A stretch of 64,000 bases of DNA from Actinomadura mexicana (GTDB lineage: Bacteria; Actinomycetota; Actinomycetes; Streptosporangiales; Streptosporangiaceae). The number at the start of each line of letters is the position of its first letter. Positions within the stretch are counted from its first letter, which is position 1. Shown piece by piece: positions 58,530 through 64,000 of this stretch. Where the stretch lies: contig NZ_FZNP01000005.1 in NCBI RefSeq assembly GCF_900188105.1, positions 372,001-436,000 on the forward strand. Direction: 5' to 3'. Made by a program: the position numbers and the translations under genes. The notes under the pieces are model-generated. The model worked only from the letters and a program-made list of their open reading frames with translations, made no database searches and was not told the DNA's origin.

Positions 58530-59243
58530 GTGAGCGATGTGGACGTACGCGAGCTGGTGGTGGTGCACGCGGGGTTCGGCACGGCTGCCGTCCCCTACGA
58601 GGACGGGTGGGAGCTGCAGAAGCGCACCCACGCGCTGCGGGTCGACGACGCGATCCCCGACACCGTCCTCCTGCTGGAGCACCGGCCCGTCTACACGGCG
58701 GGCAAGCGGACGGAGGCGCTCGACCGCCCGTTCGGCGACCCCGGCGCCCCGGTCGTGGACGTCGACCGCGGCGGGAAGATCACTTGGCACGGACCGGGGC
58801 AGCTCACCGGCTACCCGATCGTCCGGCTGCCCGACCCGGTGGACGTCGTCGGCTACGTGCGGCTTTTGGAGCAGATGATGTTGGACGTCTGCGCCGAGCT
58901 CGGGCTGGAGACGGAGACGGTGGAGGGCCGCAGCGGCCTGTGGGTCCGCGGGACCCCGGACCGCAAGATCGGCTCGATCGGGATCCGGGTGGCGCGCGGC
59001 GTCGCGATGCACGGCTTCATGCTCAACTGCGACAACGACATGGGCTGGTTCGACAAGATCGTCGCCTGCGGGATCCGTGATGTCGGGTCGACCAACCTCA
59101 GCCGCGAGCTGGGCCGGGAGGTGACGGTCGCCGAGGTCGTCCCGCTCGTCGAGCGGCGCCTGGCGGCGGCGCTGGGCGCGGCGGAGACCCTGCACCGCAC
59201 CACGGCGCAGCTCGGGATCCTCGGTCAGGCCATCATCTTGTAG
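58530..59243 (+). CDS. lipB: Lipoyl(octanoyl) transferase LipB
   Basis: A 237-residue enzyme that moves octanoate from acyl carrier protein to lipoyl domains. LLLEHRPVYTAGKRTE near residue 47, DVDRGGKITWHGPGQLTGYPI near 73, and DRKIGSIGIRVARGVAMHGF near 147 with the catalytic Lys are present, followed by IVACGIRDVGSTNL near 180 with the catalytic Cys. GTG 58530 lies seven bases after TAAGCT (leaderless). The last 19 bases overlap the 3' end of a convergent DUF1877 gene. Confidence 0.94.
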   Translation: MSDVDVRELVVVHAGFGTAAVPYEDGWELQKRTHALRVDDAIPDTVLLLEHRPVYTAGKRTEALDRPFGDPGAPVVDVDRGGKITWHGPGQLTGYPIVRLPDPVDVVGYVRLLEQMMLDVCAELGLETETVEGRSGLWVRGTPDRKIGSIGIRVARGVAMHGFMLNCDNDMGWFDKIVACGIRDVGSTNLSRELGREVTVAEVVPLVERRLAAALGAAETLHRTTAQLGILGQAIIL

Positions 59244-59725
59244 ACGGCCTGCCCCTCGGTCGCGGCGAGCCGGAAGAATTCGGCCAGCCCCGCGTAGGCC
59301 GGCTGGAAGACCCGCTCCCGGGCGGCGTCGTCCAGGCGCCCGGCGTCCTGGACGCCGGCCCGGACCATCGCGGCCGGGTCGTAGCGCCCGGCGATCGCGG
59401 CGAACGGCGTCGCGGCCAGGTGGTCGGCGGCGGGCTTGACCCGCTCGGGGGCGAGGTAGATGACGTCCATGCCGAGCTCGTCGGCGCCGTCCTCGGTGAG
59501 CAGCCGGCCGCCGCACACGGCGTCGGCCTCGGGCTGGCGGCCCTCCCACGGGTCGCCGGTGACGAGGTAGTGCATCGCCTGCCACGCCCGGCCGAGCTCG
59601 AACTGCGCGCCCGCGGCGCGCCGCCGCCAGTTCGCGTCGCCGAAGACACGGCGCGCGATCCGGCCGGGGTCGGCTTCTCCCTCCAGCACGGGCGGCACCC
59701 TGAGGTACGACATTGCCAGACCCAC
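59225..59725 (-). CDS. DUF1877 (YfbM-like) family protein
   Basis: A 166-residue protein. GLAMSYLRVPPVLEGE at the start, FELGRAWQAMHYLVTGDPWE near 43, YLAPERVKPAADHLAATPF near 90 and YAGLAEFFRLAATEGQAVYKMM at the end match the YfbM/DUF1877 fold. No function is known. GTG 59725 with AGGAGGA upstream gives the family's N-terminus. It interrupts the lipB-lipA pair on the opposite strand and shares 19 bases of its 3' end with lipB. Confidence 0.83.
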   Translation of the reverse strand: MGLAMSYLRVPPVLEGEADPGRIARRVFGDANWRRRAAGAQFELGRAWQAMHYLVTGDPWEGRQPEADAVCGGRLLTEDGADELGMDVIYLAPERVKPAADHLAATPFAAIAGRYDPAAMVRAGVQDAGRLDDAARERVFQPAYAGLAEFFRLAATEGQAVYKMMA

Positions 59726-59931
59726 GGTGGTCCTCCTGCTGACGCTGTTGCGTGACGACAGGGAGTCACCCTAGAGAGATCCATTGACGGAGATGACCGA
59801 AACACGCGAATCGGCTGCACCGGCGGAGTACCGTCATGCGTTCGAGATCCGTCCGATACGGCTTCGATGCTGCACCCTCCGGCGGGCCGCCGGTGTGCCG
59901 GTACCGCTGATCGCGACGTACGCTGGGACGC

Positions 59932-60858
59932 GTGACGACGGTGACACCTGAGGGACGCAAGCTCCTGCGCGTCGAGGCGCGCAACAGCCAGACCCCGATC
60001 GAGCGCAAGCCCGAGTGGATCAAGACCCGGATGCGGATGGGCCCGCAGTACCGCGAGCTCACCGGCCTGGTGAAGTCCGAGGGCCTGCACACGGTGTGCC
60101 AGGAGGCCGGCTGTCCCAACATCTTCGAATGCTGGGAGGACCGCGAGGCCACGTTCCTCATCGGCGGCGACCAGTGCACCCGGCGCTGCGACTTCTGCCA
60201 GATCGACACCGGCAGGCCCGCCGCGCTGGACCGGGACGAGCCGCGCCGCGTCGCCGAGTCCGTCGCCACGATGGGGCTGAAGTACGCGACCATCACCGGC
60301 GTCGCCCGCGACGACCTGGAGGACGGCGGCGCCTGGCTGTACGCCGAGACCGTCCGGCGGATCCACGCGGCGGTCCCCGGTTGCGGCGTCGAGCTGCTGA
60401 TCCCCGACTTCAACGCCGTCCCGGAGCAGCTCGCCGAGGTGTTCTCGTCCCGGCCGGAGGTGCTCGCGCACAACGTGGAGACCGTCCCGCGGATCTTCAA
60501 GCGGATCCGGCCCGGGTTCCGCTACGAGCGCTCCCTGGAGGTCGTCACCCGGGCGCGCGAGGACGGCCTGGTCACCAAGTCGAACCTGATCCTCGGCATG
60601 GGCGAGACCCGCGAGGAGGTCTCGCAGGCGCTGCGCGACCTGCACGGGGCGGGCTGCGAGCTCATCACGATCACCCAGTACCTGCGGCCGAGCCCCCGCC
60701 ACCACCCGGTGGAACGGTGGGTCAAGCCGGAGGAGTTCGTGGAGCTGGCGGCAGAGGCCGAGGAGATCGGCTTCGCGGGCGTGATGTCCGGGCCGCTGGT
60801 GCGCTCCAGCTACCGCGCCGGCCGCCTCTACAAGCAGGCCGTCTCCGCGCGCGGCTGA
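59932..60858 (+). CDS. lipA: Lipoyl synthase LipA (radical SAM)
   Basis: A 308-residue radical SAM enzyme that inserts two sulfurs into octanoyl-lipoyl domains. The auxiliary-cluster cysteines are in CQEAGCPNIFECW near residue 56, and the SAM-cluster CTRRCDFCQIDTG near 82. The terminal RSSYRAGR near 295 supplies the auxiliary-cluster Ser ligand. VLAHNVETVPRIFKRIRP near 178 and LGMGETREEV near 221 are also conserved. GTG 59932 lies seven bases after TACGCT (leaderless). Acts after LipB on the SucB-type E2 encoded upstream. Confidence 0.96.
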   Translation: MTTVTPEGRKLLRVEARNSQTPIERKPEWIKTRMRMGPQYRELTGLVKSEGLHTVCQEAGCPNIFECWEDREATFLIGGDQCTRRCDFCQIDTGRPAALDRDEPRRVAESVATMGLKYATITGVARDDLEDGGAWLYAETVRRIHAAVPGCGVELLIPDFNAVPEQLAEVFSSRPEVLAHNVETVPRIFKRIRPGFRYERSLEVVTRAREDGLVTKSNLILGMGETREEVSQALRDLHGAGCELITITQYLRPSPRHHPVERWVKPEEFVELAAEAEEIGFAGVMSGPLVRSSYRAGRLYKQAVSARG

Positions 60859-60904
60859 CGCCCGGCTGTCGGGACGGCGGCCCGACCGGACTATCCTTGG
60901 ACCC

Positions 60905-61600
60905 ATGTCGAAAAAGCCCACGGACGGGGCCCAGGACAGTCCAGGGCGCCTCAAGCAGATCCGCATGGTCGCCCAGGTGCTCCGCCAGGCCGACCCGAAG
61001 GCCCTGCCGATCGTGTTCGCCTCCGCGATCGGGGCGCTGGTCGTCGTCATCCTCATCGGGCTGCTCATCGGCCAGCTGTGGTTCTTCATCCCGCTGGGCG
61101 TCCTCGCCGCGTTCGCCGTCGGCATGATCGTCTTCGGGCAGCTGGCGCAGCGCGCGCAGTACAAGGTGATCGCCGGGCAGCCCGGCGCAGCCGCCGCGAT
61201 CCTGAAGAACATGCGCGGCAACTGGTCGGTGACCGAGGCGGTCAGCGGCAACCGCAACCTCGACATGGTGCACCGCGCGGTGGGGCGCCCCGGCGTGGTC
61301 CTCGTCTCGGAGGGCCCGCGCAGCCGCGTCGGCCCGCTGCTCGGTGCGGAGAAGAAGCGCATCTCCCGCGCCGCCCAGCAGGTGCCGATCTATGACGTGC
61401 AGGTGGGCGACGAAGAGGGCCAGGTCCCGGTCGACAAGCTCCAGCGCCACCTGATGAAGCTCCCCCGCAACCTCAGCAAGGGGCAGGTCGCCGAGCTGAA
61501 CGACCGGCTCCAGGCACTCCCCCGGTCGATGCAGATGCCGAAGGGCCCGATGCCCAGGGGCGCGAAGATGCCGAAGGGCCCGAAGCCCAAAATGCGCTGA
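60905..61600 (+). CDS. DUF4191 membrane protein
   Basis: A 231-residue protein conserved in actinobacteria next to lipA. Two membrane helices near residues 35-78 (LPIVFASAIGALVVVILIGLLIG; FIPLGVLAAFAVGMIVFG) are followed by a cytoplasmic domain. The domain has GQPGAAAAILKNMRGNWSVTE near 95, VHRAVGRPGVVLVSEGPRSRV near 120 and VPVDKLQRHLMKLPRNLSKGQV near 178. The Met/Pro/Lys-rich tail ends the protein. No function is known. TATCCT ends seven bases before ATG 60905, a leaderless start. It corresponds in place to mycobacterial Rv2219. Confidence 0.9.
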   Translation: MSKKPTDGAQDSPGRLKQIRMVAQVLRQADPKALPIVFASAIGALVVVILIGLLIGQLWFFIPLGVLAAFAVGMIVFGQLAQRAQYKVIAGQPGAAAAILKNMRGNWSVTEAVSGNRNLDMVHRAVGRPGVVLVSEGPRSRVGPLLGAEKKRISRAAQQVPIYDVQVGDEEGQVPVDKLQRHLMKLPRNLSKGQVAELNDRLQALPRSMQMPKGPMPRGAKMPKGPKPKMR

Positions 61601-61610
61601 CGCCCATGGA

Positions 61611-61635
61611 AAAGCGCCCCCTCCGGGGGCGCTTT
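61611..61635. terminator. Bidirectional terminator between DUF4191 and RDD genes
   Basis: Arms 61611-61621 and 61625-61635 form an 11-bp perfect stem (AAAGCGCCCCC on the left arm) with a 3-base loop, flanked by A and T residues on both sides. It serves two convergent genes. Confidence 0.85.
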
Positions 61636-61666
61636 CTCGTTTCCGGCCGGCTCTTTCCCGCTCCGG

Positions 61667-62143
61667 CTAATGGGAGACGACGACCGTGCTGCTCGCCCGG
61701 TCGTGCATGCCCCGGTAGTCGCGATCCCAGATCAGCGCGGGAATGACCAGGAGAAGAAGCAGCGTCCTGGCGAGGCTCCAGCCGAGGCCGACGGGCCGCC
61801 CGTCCAGCCGGGCGACCCGGATGCCGCACAGCCGCTTGCCGATCGTCGTGCCGAGGAACGCGGTGAGCACCCACGCCTGCAGGCCGAAGATGAGCAGCGT
61901 CCACGTGCTGCGCTCGGCGGGATCCCACCCGAACGAGCGCGCGAGCAGGCTCGCCACCAGCATGGAGAGGCCCCAGTCGACGAACAGGGCGAGGAGCCGG
62001 CGGCCGTAGGGCGCGACGGAGCCGCTGCCGCTCTCGGGCAGGCCGATCCGCTTGCCGGGCTCGCCGAGGTCCGCCCCGGCCGAGCGCGCCCCGCCGAGCC
62101 ACGTCTGCGTCCACCGCGGCCCGGCCGCCTTACCACCGCTCAT
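61667..62143 (-). CDS. RDD-family membrane protein
   Basis: A 158-residue membrane protein of the RDD family, named for its Arg-Asp-Asp-like motif. APYGRRLLALFVDWGLSMLVAS near residue 45 holds the signature, TAFLGTTIGKRLCGIRVARLDG near 94 is the second block, and ALIWDRDYRGMHDRASSTVVV near 134 the C-terminal one, with about three helices. Function is unknown, although some members act in ion exchange. TAGCGT ends six bases before the ATG (leaderless). It diverges from glnA across the GlnR-type box. Confidence 0.88.
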   Translation of the reverse strand: MSGGKAAGPRWTQTWLGGARSAGADLGEPGKRIGLPESGSGSVAPYGRRLLALFVDWGLSMLVASLLARSFGWDPAERSTWTLLIFGLQAWVLTAFLGTTIGKRLCGIRVARLDGRPVGLGWSLARTLLLLLVIPALIWDRDYRGMHDRASSTVVVSH

Positions 62144-62210
62144 GTCCCTACGCTATCCCGTCCTTCCGGAGGTTCGGACGCGGCTCCCAGGGGGAAGCCC
62201 GAAGTGACCC

Positions 62211-62248
62211 GTAACACAGCGGAAACATACGAGACATGGCCGGGAAAC
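62211..62248 (+). promoter_or_regulatory. GlnR-type nitrogen regulator binding site upstream of glnA
   Basis: The segments GTAAC (62211), GAAAC (62222), GACAT (62233) and GAAAC (62244) each lie 11 bases apart, which is the a1-b1-a2-b2 arrangement (GTnAC-n6-GAAAC, twice) of streptomycete GlnR boxes. Three of four segments match consensus and the a2 is weaker. It is 50 bases ahead of the glnA ATG. The helical spacing is exact, supporting control of glnA by nitrogen status. Confidence 0.82.
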
Positions 62249-62297
62249 GGCGCCGCCATAACGTGCTGGAAGCCGAGAACCGCCCTGAGGAGGCTGG

Positions 62298-63722
62298 ATG
62301 TTCAGCAGCGCCGAAGAGGTCCTGAGCTACATCGGGAACGAAGGTGTGCGATTCGTCGACTGCCGGTTCGTGGACCTGCCGGGCAAGATGCAGCACTTCA
62401 CCTTCCCCGTCGAGAGCTTCGGCGAGAGCGTCTTCACCGACGGGCTGATGTTCGACGGGTCGTCGGTCCGCGGTTTCCAGGAGATCCACGAGTCCGACAT
62501 GCTCCTGCTGCCGGACCCGGCCACCGCGGTCCTCGACCCCTTCCGGCAGCACAAGACGCTGATCCTCAACTTCTTCGTGCACGACCCGCTGACCGGTGAG
62601 CCCTACAGCCGCGACCCGCGCAACATCGCGCGCAAGGCCCAGGACTACCTGCGCGGCACCGGCATCGCCGACACCTGCTACTTCGGGCCCGAGGCCGAGT
62701 TCTACATCTTCGACGACGTCCGCTTCGAGACCAAGCAGAACGCCGGCTACTACTACCTCGACTCCGTCGAGGGCGCCTGGAACACCGGCCGCGAGGAACC
62801 CGGCGGCAACCTCGGCGCCAAGCCCCCCTACAAGGGCGGCTACTTCCCCGTCCCGCCGATGGACCACTTCACCGACCTGCGCTCGGAGATGGTGGCGCAG
62901 CTCATCGAGTCGGGCATCCACGTCGAGATGCAGCACCACGAGGTCGGCACCGCGGGCCAGGCCGAGATCGACTTCCGCTTCGACACGCTGCTGAAGACGG
63001 CCGACAACCTGATGCTCTACAAGTACATCGTGAAGAACGTCGCGCGCGCCGCGGGCAAGACCGTCACGTTCATGCCGAAGCCGATCTTCGGGGACAACGG
63101 GTCGGGCATGCACTGCCACCAGTCCCTCTGGAAGGACGGCTCGCCTCTCTTCTACGACGAGGTCGGCTACGCGGGCCTGTCCGACAACGCCCGCTACTAC
63201 ATCGGCGGCCTGCTCAAGCACGCCGCGTCCCTGCTGGCCTTCAGCAACCCCACGGTGAACAGCTACCACCGGCTCGTCCCCGGCTACGAGGCCCCGGTGA
63301 ACCTGGTCTACTCCCAGCGCAACCGCTCGGCCTGCATCCGCGTCCCGATCACCGGCTCGAACCCGAAGGCCAAGCGCATCGAGTTCCGCGTGCCGGACCC
63401 GGCCTGCAACCCCTACCTGGCCTTCTCCGCCATGCTGATGGCCGGCCTGGACGGCATCAAGAACAAGATCGAGCCCGCGGAGCCGGTCGACAAGGACCTC
63501 TACGAGCTGCCGCCCGAGGAGGCCCGCGCCATCCCCCAGGTCCCCGGCAGCCTCCCCGAGGTCCTCGCCGCCCTGGAGGCCGACCACGACTACCTGCTGG
63601 AAGGCGGCGTCTTCACCCCGGACCTCATCGAGACCTACATCACGATGAAGAACGAGTTCGAGATCGACCCCATCCGCCTGCGCCCCCACCCCCACGAGTT
63701 CGAGCTCTATTACGACATTTAA
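62298..63722 (+). CDS. glnA: Type I glutamine synthetase GlnA
   Basis: A 474-residue dodecameric enzyme making glutamine from glutamate, ammonia and ATP. FDGSSVRGFQ near residue 53, GPEAEFYIFD near 130, NGSGMHCHQSLWKDG near 267 and NSYHRLVPGYEAPVNLVYSQRNRSACIRVP near 318 (in parts) are the catalytic and ATP/NH4 blocks. DKDLYELPPEE near 400 contains the Tyr that adenylyltransferase modifies, so post-translational control is expected. ATG 62298 has GAGGAGGC seven bases upstream. The upstream GlnR box implies transcriptional control as well. Confidence 0.97.
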   Translation: MFSSAEEVLSYIGNEGVRFVDCRFVDLPGKMQHFTFPVESFGESVFTDGLMFDGSSVRGFQEIHESDMLLLPDPATAVLDPFRQHKTLILNFFVHDPLTGEPYSRDPRNIARKAQDYLRGTGIADTCYFGPEAEFYIFDDVRFETKQNAGYYYLDSVEGAWNTGREEPGGNLGAKPPYKGGYFPVPPMDHFTDLRSEMVAQLIESGIHVEMQHHEVGTAGQAEIDFRFDTLLKTADNLMLYKYIVKNVARAAGKTVTFMPKPIFGDNGSGMHCHQSLWKDGSPLFYDEVGYAGLSDNARYYIGGLLKHAASLLAFSNPTVNSYHRLVPGYEAPVNLVYSQRNRSACIRVPITGSNPKAKRIEFRVPDPACNPYLAFSAMLMAGLDGIKNKIEPAEPVDKDLYELPPEEARAIPQVPGSLPEVLAALEADHDYLLEGGVFTPDLIETYITMKNEFEIDPIRLRPHPHEFELYYDI

Positions 63723-63736
63723 GATCGCCCCAGGTC

Positions 63737-63754
63737 AGAGCGGGTTTCCGCTCT
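63737..63754 (+). terminator. Short hairpin after glnA
   Basis: Arms 63737-63743 and 63748-63754 (7 bp, loop GTTT) lie 15 bases after the glnA stop, with an outer CCCAG/CTGGG pairing around them. Confidence 0.5.
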
Positions 63755-63872
63755 TCTGGGCCGTCTGTGGGCCGTCGGCCGTGTCCTTCCCCTGGCGGAG
63801 AGCGCGGCCGACGGGCCTTTCCTACGGCCGGCACTCGGGCGACGTGCCCAGGACATTCGGGCACACGAAGAA

Positions 63873-63904
63873 GTGGCCCTTCCCGGAGATCCGGGAAGGG
63901 CCAC
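63873..63904 (-). terminator. 14-bp perfect hairpin, probable terminator of the minus-strand gene at the edge
   Basis: Arms 63873-63886 and 63891-63904 are exact complements with a 4-base loop. Leftward it is followed by TTCTTCGTGT, so it best serves the partial gene on the minus strand that ends at 63923. It may also stop read-through from glnA. Confidence 0.8.
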
Positions 63905-63922
63905 CCTTGCGTGGGACACCGC

Positions 63923-64000
63923 TTACGCGGCACCCCCGGATGCGTAGACGTCCACGATCGCGGCGAAGTACCGGCCCGTGGCGGCCCGCTTGTCGGACGT
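63923..64000 (-). CDS. Unidentified gene, C-terminal fragment only
   Basis: The last 25 codons of a minus-strand gene are visible, ending ...TGRYFAAIVDVYASGGAA and TAA at 63923-63925. Third codon positions are almost all G or C, and a strong hairpin follows, so the frame is probably real. Too little is present to name a family. Confidence 0.5.
   Translation of the reverse strand, partial: TSDKRAATGRYFAAIVDVYASGGAA

Noticed and set aside
1..64000. tRNA, rRNA, insertion sequences, integrases and att sites
   Set aside because: No cloverleaf with a T-loop GTTCGANTC pattern, no rRNA segment and no transposase or recombinase motif was found when reading both strands by eye.

Overview
The window is a very GC-rich actinobacterial chromosome segment with high third-position G+C, GTG starts and many leaderless transcripts. 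The gene set points to a mycelial actinomycete: actinobacterial-type QcrCAB/CtaCDEF respiratory proteins, PimB', and DUF3043, DUF4191 and RDD neighbours of lipB-lipA-glnA. A Streptosporangiales/Actinomadura-like host is my inference. Much of the order (SRPBCC, fadD, pimB', NlpC/P60, exonuclease-UvrC protein, trpD, ctaE-qcrCAB, ctaCDF, sugar/adenosine kinase, erpA, DUF3043, cobS, pepA, sucB, SDR39U1, lipB, lipA, DUF4191, RDD, glnA) recalls, from general knowledge, the Mycobacterium tuberculosis Rv2185c-Rv2220 region and the Streptomyces coelicolor SCO2140-SCO2200 region. No rRNA, tRNA, CRISPR array, transposase, integrase or att site was seen.

Layout. 1-4.5 kb: partial SRPBCC gene, metallophosphoesterase, cutC, acyl-CoA synthetase, NAD(P)-binding oxidoreductase. 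4.5-11.7 kb: an envelope block on the minus strand with secreted DUF1996 and DUF4142 proteins and a three-gene module. The module has a soluble NuoF/3Fe-4S ferredoxin fusion, a multi-pass ferric-reductase-like membrane protein, and a membrane-anchored M23/LasA-like protein that lacks the usual metal ligands. 11.2-12.2 kb is a poorly coding stretch with two long perfect hairpins. 12.2-19.3 kb: pimB', ctaE-qcrC-qcrA-qcrB, a receiver-like protein and trpD. 19.4-24.9 kb: a polyamine-type ABC operon (potA-D-B-C order) divergent from a GntR regulator and a cytoplasmic Cache-domain protein. 24.9-29.5 kb: AsnC-domain protein, rhomboid protease, DEDDh exonuclease/GIY-YIG/UvrC-like fusion, and a NYN protein that apparently starts at AUC. 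29.7-36.7 kb: cell-wall enzymes (NlpC/P60, CHAP, two zinc proteases, L,D-transpeptidase). Two tandem ydaO-type c-di-AMP riboswitches precede the CHAP gene.

36.8-44.4 kb: ctaC-ctaD-ctaF, a cysteine desulfurase-like/TusA pair, a PfkB kinase, erpA and nadA, linking respiration with sulfur and iron-sulfur metabolism. 44.4-47.2 kb: a phage-shock membrane-stress cluster (pspA, pspAA, htpX, pspAB). 47.3-53.6 kb: DUF3043, aldo-keto reductase, DsbA-like protein, cobalamin genes cobU-cobS and leucyl aminopeptidase. 53.7-62.1 kb: lpd-sucB, SDR39U1, peptidase E, lipB, lipA, DUF4191 and RDD. This joins lipoylation to a lipoyl-dependent dehydrogenase. 62.2-64 kb: glnA behind a near-consensus GlnR box, and the end of an unidentified minus-strand gene.

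The most interesting non-routine items are the transmembrane electron-transfer/pseudo-peptidase module, the tandem c-di-AMP riboswitches, the probable AUC start, the cytoplasmic Cache protein beside the polyamine regulator, and leaderless -10 spacing at about a quarter of the genes.
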